The position numbers and the translations under genes were made by a program. 64,000 nucleotides of DNA from Polaromonas sp. (GTDB lineage: Bacteria > Pseudomonadota > Gammaproteobacteria > Burkholderiales > Burkholderiaceae_C), in NCBI RefSeq assembly GCF_029945685.1, contig NZ_JAQSDA010000025.1:248001-312000 (forward strand), given 5' to 3'. The first letter of the stretch is position 1, and each line of letters opens with the position of its first letter. Below, one piece after another: positions 54,731-63,916 of this stretch. The notes under the pieces were generated by a model, which saw nothing but the letters and a program-made list of their open reading frames with translations, did not search any database and was not told the origin of the DNA.

Positions 54731-55738
54731 ATGCTTCCTGCGCCTTTTCCCCTCAATGAAACTGAGCGCCTGCAGGCGCTCAGAGCGGGCTTCTGCGCCT
54801 ATGCTCCGCGTGAAGAGCGCTTTGATCGCATCACCCGCACTGCCAGGCGACTCTTGCACGTGCCGATCGCGCTGATTTCCATCATCGAGCAGGACGAGCA
54901 ATGGTTCCGTTCGGTGCAGGGCCTGGAAGTGGCGCACACGCCCAGGGATATTTCCTTTTGTGGCCATGTGGTGGCCATGAATCAGTCTTTTTGCATTCAG
55001 GATGCATTGAACGACCCGGACTTTTCCGATAACCCGCTGGTGACCGGTCCGCCGGGCATACGCGCCTACCTGGGCTGGCCACTTGAAATTGCCCCCGGTA
55101 TTGCTGTGGGCTCCTTGTGCGTGATCGACACCATGCCGCGCACCTTCGACCGGGAAGACTACGCTGCCCTGTCGGACCTGGCGAGCATAGCGGCAGCGGA
55201 GCTGAAGATCAACGCCATGTCCAGCTTGCAGAACAAGCTGCTGATGCAGCTCAGCGCCTTGCAGCGTCAGGGCGCACTTGACCCGCTGACCGGCTGCTGG
55301 AATATTCGCGGGTTCAGGCAGTTGCTGACCCTTGGCGTCGAAGATGCCCGCAAACAGGGCACCGATCTGGCGCTGTGTCACCTGCATGTGGACAACCTGA
55401 CCGAGGTGGCAAACGCAGCCGGATACGCCAACCATGATGCGGTGACGCTCATGCTGGCCCAGGTGTTGCGGCGGCGGCTGCCGGATCATGGCGCGCTTGC
55501 GCGTCTGGGCCCGCAGGACTTCTGTGCGATCGTTCCCTCGCCTTCTGCGCTGGACTTGGAGCAGGAACTCGCCCGGCTGACCTTCCCCAGTGTGACCGTG
55601 GACTTGCCAAGCGCCAAGCTGAAGCTGGACATGGCGCTGAAGGTTCAGGTTGCCTGGCTCGCAGAGTTCGGACCTGGCGCCACACCCGACAGCCTGTGGG
55701 CGCATGTGCTTGCAGCATCCAGAGCGGGGGTTCGATAA
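54731..55738 (+). CDS. GAF domain protein with degenerate GGDEF-like domain
   Basis: GAF-type FCGHVVAMNQSFCIQDALNDPDFSDNPLV; GGDEF site replaced by LGPQDF. Confidence 0.85.
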   Translation: MLPAPFPLNETERLQALRAGFCAYAPREERFDRITRTARRLLHVPIALISIIEQDEQWFRSVQGLEVAHTPRDISFCGHVVAMNQSFCIQDALNDPDFSDNPLVTGPPGIRAYLGWPLEIAPGIAVGSLCVIDTMPRTFDREDYAALSDLASIAAAELKINAMSSLQNKLLMQLSALQRQGALDPLTGCWNIRGFRQLLTLGVEDARKQGTDLALCHLHVDNLTEVANAAGYANHDAVTLMLAQVLRRRLPDHGALARLGPQDFCAIVPSPSALDLEQELARLTFPSVTVDLPSAKLKLDMALKVQVAWLAEFGPGATPDSLWAHVLAASRAGVR

Positions 55739-55790
55739 CGCCGGAATGGCTTCAGATTCGGGCTGCAGGTTTTGTACGATACTCCGGCCT

Positions 55791-56429
55791 ATGTACATGC
55801 CACCTCAATTCAAGGGCGACCGTATTCAGGCAGCGGCGCTGATCAACCAACACCCGTTTGCCACCCTGATCAGCGTGGACGACGCGGGGTTGCCTTATGT
55901 GACGCACCTGCCGCTGCATCTGGAAGCCAGGGGCGAGCAGCTGGTGCTGCTCGGTCATGTGGCCAAGCCCAACCCGCACTGGCGTTACCTGCAGGCCAGG
56001 CCGCAGGCGGTTGCAACCTTTCTCGGACCCCATGCCTACCTGTCACCCAAGGTCTATCCCGATCTGGCGCGTGTGCCGACCTGGAACTACCTGGCCGTGC
56101 ATTGCACGGTGCAGGCCACGTTGATCGAAGATCCGGCCAGCAAGGACGCCCTGCTGAAAAAGCTCATCGGTGACCACGAGCCGGCCTATGCAGAGCAATG
56201 GCGCGGCCTGGGCGAGGAGTTTGCCCACAAGATGCTGGCCGGCATCATGGCTTTTGAATTGCAGGTTACCGATCTGCAGTGCAAGCTCAAACTCAACCAG
56301 CACCGGACCGAGGCACACGCGGCCATGAAAACCATGTACGCCGCTGGTACGCCCGACGAACAGGCGCTGGCTGGCTGGATGGACCGGCTGGGCATGGGCG
56401 CCGCCCCCAACGCCCGCGAGGAGACCTGA
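55791..56429 (+). CDS. FMN-binding negative transcriptional regulator (PaiB-like)
   Basis: MYMPPQFKGDRIQAAALINQHPFATLIS; VPTWNYLAVHCTV. Confidence 0.9.
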   Translation: MYMPPQFKGDRIQAAALINQHPFATLISVDDAGLPYVTHLPLHLEARGEQLVLLGHVAKPNPHWRYLQARPQAVATFLGPHAYLSPKVYPDLARVPTWNYLAVHCTVQATLIEDPASKDALLKKLIGDHEPAYAEQWRGLGEEFAHKMLAGIMAFELQVTDLQCKLKLNQHRTEAHAAMKTMYAAGTPDEQALAGWMDRLGMGAAPNAREET

Positions 56430-56430
56430 C

Positions 56431-56670
56431 ATGCGTGCCGTCTTTGGCGTTCTGAGCCTGCTGATTGTTGTCGCCATCATCGGCGTGCTGGCGAAAAAGC
56501 AGCTCTCCCCGGCGCCTGTGAAGGTGGCACCGGCAGACGCTGGCCTGGCTTTGCCCGCGCTGGAGTCCGGCGCCACACCGCAGCAGCAAAGCCAGCAGAT
56601 CCAGAATCAGGTGCGCCAGTCGATTGAGAGCGCGATGCAGCAGACCCGGCCCATGCCGGAAGACAAATGA
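56431..56670 (+). CDS. Small membrane-anchored hypothetical protein
   Basis: 79 aa, N-terminal TM, directly follows PaiB-like gene. Confidence 0.7.
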   Translation: MRAVFGVLSLLIVVAIIGVLAKKQLSPAPVKVAPADAGLALPALESGATPQQQSQQIQNQVRQSIESAMQQTRPMPEDK

Positions 56671-56676
56671 TCCATA

Positions 56677-56732
56677 TCAAATCGGGCTCTGGCCCTTGTG
56701 ATAATTGCGCAAGCTGCTATTAAAAACGAAGC
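56677..56732 (+). repeat. AIK-type repeat directly upstream of tadA (copy J)
   Basis: TCAAATCGGGCTCTGGCCCTTGTGATAATTGCGCAAGCTGCTATTAAAAACGAAGC. Confidence 0.88.
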
Positions 56733-56736
56733 AATC

Positions 56737-58137
56737 ATGAGCGATGCCGACTACATGCAACTGGCACTGGCGCAGGCCCGGCAAGCCGCCGAGGCGGGCG
56801 AGGTGCCGGTGGGTGCCGTGCTGGTGCGGCATGGTCAGGTGATCGCCACCGGCGGCAATAACCCCATCAACGGGCATGACCCGACGGCCCATGCCGAAAT
56901 GCAGGCCCTGCGGTCTGCCGCCCAGGCCGGGGGCAACTACCGGCTCGACGAGTGCGAACTGTTTGTCACGCTGGAACCCTGCGCCATGTGCGCCGGTGCC
57001 ATGCTGCATGCGAGGCTCAAGCGTGTGGTGTTCGGTGCACCGGATCCGAAAACCGGGGCCGCCGGGTCCGTCATCGACCTGTTTTCCAACCCGCAGCTCA
57101 ATCACCAGACGCGGGTAGAGGGCGGGGTGCTGGCCGCGGAATGTGGCGTGCTGCTGCAGGATTTTTTCCGGCAGCGGCGCAGCGAACAGCGCCAGGAGAC
57201 AAAACTCAACCATCCCCTGCGCGACGACGCGCTGCGCACGCCCGACAGCGCGTTCGCCGGTCTGCCGGACTATCCCTGGGCTCCCCGGTACATCAGCGAC
57301 CTGCCGTCCCTGGCCGGCCTGCGCATGCATTACCTGGACGAGGGGCCGCGCGCCCTTCGTCAGGCTCAGGATGACCGGATGACGTGGCTGTGCCTGCACG
57401 GCAATCCGGCCTGGAGCTACCTGTACCGCAAGATGATCCCGGTGTTCCTGGCGGCCGGTGACCGGGTGGTGGCGCCCGATCTGATCGGTTTCGGCAAAAG
57501 CGACAAACCCAAAAAAGACAGCTTTCACAGCTTCACCGGGCACCGGCAGATCCTGCTGGAGCTGGTCGAACGGCTGGACCTGAAGAACATGGTGCTGGTG
57601 GTGCAGGACTGGGGTGGCCTGCTGGGCCTGACCCTGCCGATGGCCGCACCCGAGCGTTACCGGGGCCTGCTGGTCATGAACACGACGCTGGCGACCGGCG
57701 ACGTGCCCCTGTCGCCGGGCTTTCTGGCCTGGCGCGAGATGTGCACCAAGAACCCGGAGTTCGATGTGGCACGCCTGTTTGCGCGCGGCAACCCGCAGAT
57801 GCGTGCCGAAGAATGCGCCGCCTACAACGCGCCTTTCCCCGACCGGGGCTACCGCGCCGCCCTGCGCGCCTTTCCGGCCCTGGTGCCGGAGGCCGAAAAC
57901 TCGGACGGTGCAGCTGTTTCACGCGACGCCCGCAGTTTCTGGCGCGAACGCTGGCAAGGCCGGAGCTTGATGGCTGTCGGTGCGCAGGACCCGGTACTCG
58001 GCCTGCCGGTCATGCAGCAGTTGCAGGCCATGATCCGGGGCTGCCCCGAGGCCACGGTGTTGCCCCAAGCAGGGCATTTTGTGCAGGAGCAGGGGGAAAG
58101 CATTGCCCGGCAGGCGGTGCGTTCTCTGGGCGGCTGA
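56737..58137 (+). CDS. tadA: Fusion: tRNA adenosine(34) deaminase TadA + DhlA-like haloalkane dehalogenase / alpha-beta hydrolase
   Basis: Single ORF; HAEMQALRSA...EPCAMCAGAMLHARLKRVVFG then HGNPAWSYLYRKMIPVF, VVQDWGGLLGLTLPM, AGHFVQEQGE. Confidence 0.92.
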   Translation: MSDADYMQLALAQARQAAEAGEVPVGAVLVRHGQVIATGGNNPINGHDPTAHAEMQALRSAAQAGGNYRLDECELFVTLEPCAMCAGAMLHARLKRVVFGAPDPKTGAAGSVIDLFSNPQLNHQTRVEGGVLAAECGVLLQDFFRQRRSEQRQETKLNHPLRDDALRTPDSAFAGLPDYPWAPRYISDLPSLAGLRMHYLDEGPRALRQAQDDRMTWLCLHGNPAWSYLYRKMIPVFLAAGDRVVAPDLIGFGKSDKPKKDSFHSFTGHRQILLELVERLDLKNMVLVVQDWGGLLGLTLPMAAPERYRGLLVMNTTLATGDVPLSPGFLAWREMCTKNPEFDVARLFARGNPQMRAEECAAYNAPFPDRGYRAALRAFPALVPEAENSDGAAVSRDARSFWRERWQGRSLMAVGAQDPVLGLPVMQQLQAMIRGCPEATVLPQAGHFVQEQGESIARQAVRSLGG

Positions 58138-58184
58138 CCGCCGGCTTGGCGGTGCCCGGTCCGGGCAGTGGGATACTTCGTCTC

Positions 58185-59135
58185 GTGAAAAAACATATCT
58201 ACATCTACTCCCCCTCCAGCGCCGTGCGCGACAAGGCTGCTTTCAAGCGCGGCGTGCGGCGCCTGACCGCGCTGGGTTACGAGGTCGAGCTTGACGAGGC
58301 CGCGCTGAGCAGCTACCAGCGTTTTGCCGGCGACGACGAAACCCGGCTGGCCGCGATCGCCCGGGCGGCCGCCAGCGGTGCCGATGTGGCGTTGATCTCC
58401 CGGGGCGGCTACGGCCTGACACGCCTGCTGCCGCATATCAACTACAAGGCGCTGGACAAGGCCGTGTCCCGGGGAACGCGTTTTGTCGGCCTGAGCGATT
58501 TCACGGCCCTGCAAAATGCGCTGCTGGCCAAAACCGGGGCAGTGACCTGGGCCGGTCCGGCACTCGGCGAGGACTTCGGAACCGAAGGCCAGCCGGACGA
58601 CATCATGGAAGCCTGCTTTGACGACCTGATCACAAGGCAGGGCGAAGGCACCGGCTGGCGGCTGCCGAAAATTGCTACGAAATCAATAGCTGGCGGCGCT
58701 TGGCAGGCGGGGGCTGACGGCCAATTTGGCGTGAAGAATGCAGTGTTATGGGGCGGCAACCTTGCGGTGCTGAGTTCGCTCGTGGGCACCCCTTACCTGC
58801 CTGAGGTGAAGGGTGGCATTCTGTTTCTGGAAGAGGTGCATGAACACCCGTACCGGCTGGAGCGCATGTTGACACAGCTGCTGCACGCTGGCGTGCTGGC
58901 GCGGCAGAAGGCGGTGGTGCTGGGGCAGTTCACCAACTACAAGCTCGTGCCGCACGACAAGGGGTTCAAGCTGGCCACGGTGGTGGCGTGGTTGCAGCGC
59001 CAGATCAAGGCGCCGGTGCTCAGTGGGCTGCCTTTTGGTCATGTGCCGACCAAGGTGGTGTTGCCGGTGGGAGAGAAAGTGACACTGGCCGTAGAGGACC
59101 GGGATGCTTTCCTTCTCTGGGGTCACAGCCATTGA
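58185..59135 (+). CDS. LD-carboxypeptidase (S66 family), GTG start
   Basis: YIYSPSSAVRDKAAFKRG; LISRGGYGLTRLLPHINY; GDs-equivalent FVGLSDFTALQNALL. Confidence 0.88.
   Translation: MKKHIYIYSPSSAVRDKAAFKRGVRRLTALGYEVELDEAALSSYQRFAGDDETRLAAIARAAASGADVALISRGGYGLTRLLPHINYKALDKAVSRGTRFVGLSDFTALQNALLAKTGAVTWAGPALGEDFGTEGQPDDIMEACFDDLITRQGEGTGWRLPKIATKSIAGGAWQAGADGQFGVKNAVLWGGNLAVLSSLVGTPYLPEVKGGILFLEEVHEHPYRLERMLTQLLHAGVLARQKAVVLGQFTNYKLVPHDKGFKLATVVAWLQRQIKAPVLSGLPFGHVPTKVVLPVGEKVTLAVEDRDAFLLWGHSH
58674..58728 (-). repeat. AIK-type repeat inside LD-carboxypeptidase gene (copy K)
   Basis: Reverse complement CCAAATTGGCCGTCAGCCCCCGCCTGCCAAGCGCCGCCAGCTATTGATTTCGTAGC. Confidence 0.85.
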
Positions 59136-59204
59136 GCAGGGGAAACCTACCTGACAGCCGGGCGTTTTTAATGGGCTGCGGCGCCTCGCCCGGTGGTGGG
59201 CGGC

Positions 59205-59546
59205 CTAGCTGGTCAGGGAGCTGCGGCGGGAGCCGAGACTGCCGGGCAACAGGCCGTCAAACATCTTGGTGATGCCACTGACCTTCTGGCGGGCGATCGT
59301 TTCGCCCTGCATGGCCGACAGCACGGCCATGACGTCACCACGGGCATACCAGAGACCTTGCGCATCCTGGGCATAGCGCACGCGCAGCGCAATTTTCGGG
59401 TAGTGTTTCTCGCCAAACTCACCGAGTTCGTTGAGCATCAACTGCCGAATGCTTTCGGTCCTCTTTTCCAGGCTGGAAGGCGTCACTTCACCACCATGGA
59501 GCAGACCCAGCAAACTGCTTTTCAAATCAGGTTTAATCCAGCGCAT
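59205..59546 (-). CDS. Conserved hypothetical protein
   Basis: MRWIKPDLKSSLLGLLHGGEVTPSSLEKRTESIRQLMLNELGEFGEKHYPKIALRV. Confidence 0.7.
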   Translation of the reverse strand: MRWIKPDLKSSLLGLLHGGEVTPSSLEKRTESIRQLMLNELGEFGEKHYPKIALRVRYAQDAQGLWYARGDVMAVLSAMQGETIARQKVSGITKMFDGLLPGSLGSRRSSLTS

Positions 59547-59837
59547 AGAGCTTGTGCTTTCGATAGTTGGGCGGTGCGGAGCCGTGCGGTCTGGTAGATT
59601 AAGCCTCCACGGTGACAGATGCAAGATCTATCCTGTGACATGGTTAACGTAAAACAACAAATAAATCAACGCGTTAGTAAGCAAATGTCATGTTGATTCT
59701 TGCATCGCATACCAAAGTAGTACTTTTTAATTCGTCACGCGTCGACCTTGCAATGAAAATTACCAGGATTTTCTTTGTGACTTATTTGCCTCTTGTCTCC
59801 CTGTTTTTTCCCAACAACCTCCCTTTTCGAGCCTGAT

Positions 59838-61268
59838 ATGACTACCTACCCTTCGCACTACATCAACGGCCAGTGGGTCAAGGCCCAATCGGCTGAGACC
59901 CTGCCGGTGCACGACTCCAGCACCGAGGAGGTCATGGCAACCGTGCCGGCCGGCACAGCGCTGGAGGCCGAGCGCGCCGTGCTGGCCGCCCGCGCTGCTT
60001 TTGACGCTTGGTCTGCCTTGCCCGTCGAAGACCGGGCGGCCTACCTCGACAAGATCGCGGCCGGTCTGAAAGCCCGGACCGATGAGATGGCACAGACCAT
60101 CGCCCGCGAAGTCGGCATGCCGCTGAAAATGGCACGCGCAGTCCAGGTGGGTGGGCCCACCTGGCACTGGGGCAACTTTGCCAAAATCGCGCGTAATTTC
60201 GAATGGGAAAAGAAAATCGGCAACTCGCTGGTGGTGCGCGAGCCGATCGGCGTGGTGGGCTGCATCACGCCCTGGAACTTCCCGCTCAGCCAGATCACCC
60301 TGAAAATCGCGCCGGCGCTCGCCGCCGGCTGCACCGTGGTGCTCAAGCCCAGCGAGATTGCGCCCGTCAATGCCATGATCCTGGCTGAAATCATTCACGA
60401 AGCCGGCCTGCCGCCCGGCGTGTTCAACCTCGTCAACGGCATGGGCCCGGTGGTTGGGGAAGTGCTGGCCACCCACCCCGAGGTGGATATGGTCAGTTTC
60501 ACCGGGTCCACACGTGCCGGGAAACGTGTCGGTGAGCTCGCCAGCCAGTCGGTCAAACGTGTGGCGCTGGAACTCGGCGGCAAGTCGGCCAGCGTCATTC
60601 TTGACGATGCCGACATGGAGGCGGCGGTCAAGGGCACGATCTCGGCCTGCATGCTCAACAGCGGCCAGACCTGCTCGGCCCATACCCGCATGCTGGTGCC
60701 GGCCGGCCGTTATGACGAGGTCAAGGCACTGGCGAAAACCGCCATCGCCAAGTTCAGCGTCGGCCCCAGCCTTGAGGAAACCAGCAAGCTCGGACCGCTG
60801 GTCAGCGCGAACCAGCGTGACCGTGTGCTGGGATTCATCCGCACCGGCATCGAGGAGGGCGCCGACGTGATTGCGGGCGGAGCCGAGCCGCCCGCCTTCG
60901 ACAAAGGCTACTTCGTGCAGCCCACCATCCTCGGCATCAAAGCCACCGACACCCTGGCCCAGGAAGAAATTTTCGGACCTGTGCTGGTGGTCATTCCGTA
61001 CAAGGATGAAGAAGAAGCTGTGGCGATTGCCAACAACACCATTTACGGTCTGGGCGGCGGCGTCTGGAGCGGCAACGACGACCATGCGATCAAGGTCGCG
61101 CGGCGCATCCGCACCGGACAGATCGACATCAACGGCGGCCCCTTCAACGCGAATGCGCCTTTTGGCGGCTACAAGCAGTCAGGCAATGGCCGCGAAGCGG
61201 GGGTGTACGGGTTCGAGGAGTTTCTGGAGATCAAGTCGCTGCAGCTCAAGCCGGTCGCGGCCGCCTGA
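59838..61268 (+). CDS. Aldehyde dehydrogenase family protein
   Basis: [60 protein letters not shown]. Confidence 0.96.
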   Translation: MTTYPSHYINGQWVKAQSAETLPVHDSSTEEVMATVPAGTALEAERAVLAARAAFDAWSALPVEDRAAYLDKIAAGLKARTDEMAQTIAREVGMPLKMARAVQVGGPTWHWGNFAKIARNFEWEKKIGNSLVVREPIGVVGCITPWNFPLSQITLKIAPALAAGCTVVLKPSEIAPVNAMILAEIIHEAGLPPGVFNLVNGMGPVVGEVLATHPEVDMVSFTGSTRAGKRVGELASQSVKRVALELGGKSASVILDDADMEAAVKGTISACMLNSGQTCSAHTRMLVPAGRYDEVKALAKTAIAKFSVGPSLEETSKLGPLVSANQRDRVLGFIRTGIEEGADVIAGGAEPPAFDKGYFVQPTILGIKATDTLAQEEIFGPVLVVIPYKDEEEAVAIANNTIYGLGGGVWSGNDDHAIKVARRIRTGQIDINGGPFNANAPFGGYKQSGNGREAGVYGFEEFLEIKSLQLKPVAAA

Positions 61269-61318
61269 TCGCCGGCCGCCTGATGGCCGGCACCTGATTG
61301 CTGGGGGCCTGATTCGGT
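61255..61318 (+). repeat. Degenerate ~15-16 bp tandem repeat over the aldehyde dehydrogenase stop codon
   Basis: GGCCGCCTGATCGCCGGCCGCCTGATGGCCGGCACCTGATTGCTGGGGGCCTGATTCGG. Confidence 0.75.
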
Positions 61319-61350
61319 TAGGCTATCGCCACAACAAGGAGGAGGCAATC

Positions 61351-63888
61351 ATGGTCTGGATCAAACGGTTTTTCTGGGTTTTGCTGGTGCTGCTCGCAGG
61401 GCTGGCGGCTGCGCTGGCCGTGTACGCCACGCGGGCCTTGCCTGCACTGGATGGCGAACTCAGGCTGCCCGCCCTGGCAGCGCCCGTGACCGTGGCGCGC
61501 GACGGTGCCGACGTCACCCACATCAAGGCCCAGACCCCGCGCGACGCCTGGATGGCGCTCGGTTACGTGCATGCGCAGGAGCGCGGCTGGCAACTGGAGT
61601 TCAACCGCCGGGTCATGCACGGCGAGCTCTCCGAGGTGCTGGGCGAGGCCACGCTGGACACCGACCGGCTGATGCGCACGCTGGGCATCATGGAGGCGGC
61701 GCAGCGCCAGTGGCAGGTGCTGCCGGCCGAGGCAAAACAGGCGCTGCAGGCCTACAGCGACGGCGTCAACGCGTTTTATGCCGGTGGCGCCCAGGCGCTG
61801 TCACCGGAATTCCACATCCTCGGCGTCAAGCCCGGTGGCGCCGGCCTGCCGTGGACGCCGCAGGACAGTGTGGGGTGGGCGCTGATGATGGCGCTCGACC
61901 TGGGCGGCAACTGGGGCAATGAGTTTGCGCGTCTTTCTGCAGCCAGGGTTCTCAGCACCCAGGAGTTGTGGCAGCTGTTCACGCCCTACCCGGGGGAGGC
62001 GCCGGCCTCCAGAACCGATTTCGCCAAACTATATGCCGGGCTCGGGGTCTTCCGCCCCGACGCTATCAAAACAGGAGCTGTCGCGCCATTACAGGAAAGG
62101 GATGGAGGCCTTTTCGGCATGCAAACCCTGGCCGCAAAGCCGGACCTGCTGGCGCTCGACATCAACGACTGGGCCGCCAACATCGGCAACGTGGAAGGCA
62201 AGGGATCGAACAACTGGGTGGTGGCCGGCGGCCACACCGTCAGCGGCAAACCCCTGCTGGCGAACGACCCGCACCTGGGTCTGTCGGCGCCTGCCATCTG
62301 GTACTTCGCCCGGCTGCAGGCACCCGCGGGCAAGGGGGCCGACGGCAAGGCCACCCCTGCGCTGGATGTCATTGGTGCCACTTTGCCAGGCCTGCCCTTT
62401 GTGGTGCTGGGCCGCACGGCCAGGGTGGCCTGGGGCTTTACCAACACCGGCCCCGATGTGCAGGACCTCTACCTCGAGCAGATCAATCCCGCCAACCCGC
62501 AGCAATACCGGGTACCCGGCAGCGGCGCGGTGCAATGGGCAGACTTCAGCACCCGCAGCGAAACCATCCGGGTCAAGGGCAAGCCCGACGTCAGCCTGAA
62601 GGTGCGCATCAGCCGCCACGGCCCGGTGCTCAGCGATGCGCAGAAAACCCATGCCGAGTTGCTGGACACCGCCAGGTACGTGATCGCACTGCGCTGGAGC
62701 GCGCTGGAAACCGAGAACCTGACCGCCGTGGCGGCCTTGCGCGCCAACCAGGCGCAATCGGTGGACGAGCTGATCGCCGCCTACGCCGACCACCACTCGC
62801 CGATGCAGAACGTGGTGATGGCTGACGTGACCGGCAAGGTCGCCTACAAGGCGATCGGCAAGGTGCCGCTGCGCAAGGCCGACAACGACATTCTCGGCAT
62901 CGCGCCGTCACCGGGCTGGGACGCCAGATATGACTGGGCGGGCTGGTTGCCCTACGCGCAGACGCCGCAGGCCGATGCGACGACGATCGGCAAAAAGGGC
63001 TGGTTCTCCAATGCCAACCAGAGCGTGGTGCCGGCGGGTTCCGACCTTTTCCTCGGGCAGGACTGGGTCGTGCCTTACCGCTTCGACCGCATCGAAAAAC
63101 TGCTGTCCGCCCAACCCCGGCATGACGCCGCATCCATGCAGGCCATCCAGTCCGACCAGCTGTCGTCGGCGACCTTGCGCTTGTTGCCCTTGTTGCAGAA
63201 AACCGTGTCGCAGCATCCGCTGGCCGCGCAAGCGCAGTCGGCGCTGGCCGGCTTTGACGGTGTGATGCGGGCTGACAGTGCGGCGCCGCTGATTTTTTCG
63301 GTCTGGGTCGATGAACTGACCCGCGGCGTGATCGGCAGCAAGCTGGGCGAGGCGCGCTTCAAAAGCATGTACGGCAAGCGCCATTTCCGCAGCGCGATTG
63401 AAGAGATGGTGGAGCGCGACGACAAGGCCTGGTGCGGGGCCGCCGGCTGTGCCGCCCAGTCCACGGCGGCGCTGGACCGCGCCCTGACGGCCCTGCAGGC
63501 CAAGTGGGGCAGCCAGCCTGCGCAATGGAAGTGGGGCGAGGCACACCCGGCGCTGTCGGCGCACCGGCCTTTCAGCAATGTGGCCGCGCTGGCGCGGCTG
63601 TTTGACGTCAGTGTGCCGACCGGCGGGGACTCGTTCACGGTCAATGTGGGCCAGTACTGGCCCAATGATGAAAAAATTCCGTTCGCCAACCGGCATGCCG
63701 CCTCGCTGCGCGCGGTTTACGACCTGGCCGACCCCGAAAAATCGCGGTTCATTTACCAGACCGGTCAGAGCGGCCTGTTTTTTTCCGGCCGCTACCGCGA
63801 CATGAGCGGCACATGGGCCGACGTCGGCTACCGCCCGCTGCAGATGAACCCGGCCGGCTTCACCCACGAGCTGAAGCTCAAGCCCTGA
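61351..63888 (+). CDS. Penicillin acylase family protein (Ntn hydrolase precursor)
   Basis: PRDAWMALGYVHAQERGWQLEFNRR; GKGSNNWVVAGGHTVSGKPLLANDPHLGLSAPAIWY. Confidence 0.94.
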   Translation: MVWIKRFFWVLLVLLAGLAAALAVYATRALPALDGELRLPALAAPVTVARDGADVTHIKAQTPRDAWMALGYVHAQERGWQLEFNRRVMHGELSEVLGEATLDTDRLMRTLGIMEAAQRQWQVLPAEAKQALQAYSDGVNAFYAGGAQALSPEFHILGVKPGGAGLPWTPQDSVGWALMMALDLGGNWGNEFARLSAARVLSTQELWQLFTPYPGEAPASRTDFAKLYAGLGVFRPDAIKTGAVAPLQERDGGLFGMQTLAAKPDLLALDINDWAANIGNVEGKGSNNWVVAGGHTVSGKPLLANDPHLGLSAPAIWYFARLQAPAGKGADGKATPALDVIGATLPGLPFVVLGRTARVAWGFTNTGPDVQDLYLEQINPANPQQYRVPGSGAVQWADFSTRSETIRVKGKPDVSLKVRISRHGPVLSDAQKTHAELLDTARYVIALRWSALETENLTAVAALRANQAQSVDELIAAYADHHSPMQNVVMADVTGKVAYKAIGKVPLRKADNDILGIAPSPGWDARYDWAGWLPYAQTPQADATTIGKKGWFSNANQSVVPAGSDLFLGQDWVVPYRFDRIEKLLSAQPRHDAASMQAIQSDQLSSATLRLLPLLQKTVSQHPLAAQAQSALAGFDGVMRADSAAPLIFSVWVDELTRGVIGSKLGEARFKSMYGKRHFRSAIEEMVERDDKAWCGAAGCAAQSTAALDRALTALQAKWGSQPAQWKWGEAHPALSAHRPFSNVAALARLFDVSVPTGGDSFTVNVGQYWPNDEKIPFANRHAASLRAVYDLADPEKSRFIYQTGQSGLFFSGRYRDMSGTWADVGYRPLQMNPAGFTHELKLKP
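62031..62078 (+). repeat. Diverged AIK-type repeat inside penicillin acylase gene (copy L)
   Basis: ATATGCCGGGCTCGGGGTCTTCCGCCCCGACGCTATCAAAACAGGAGC. Confidence 0.65.
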
Positions 63889-63916
63889 GTCGGTCCCGCC
63901 TGAACCCCCGCGGGCT

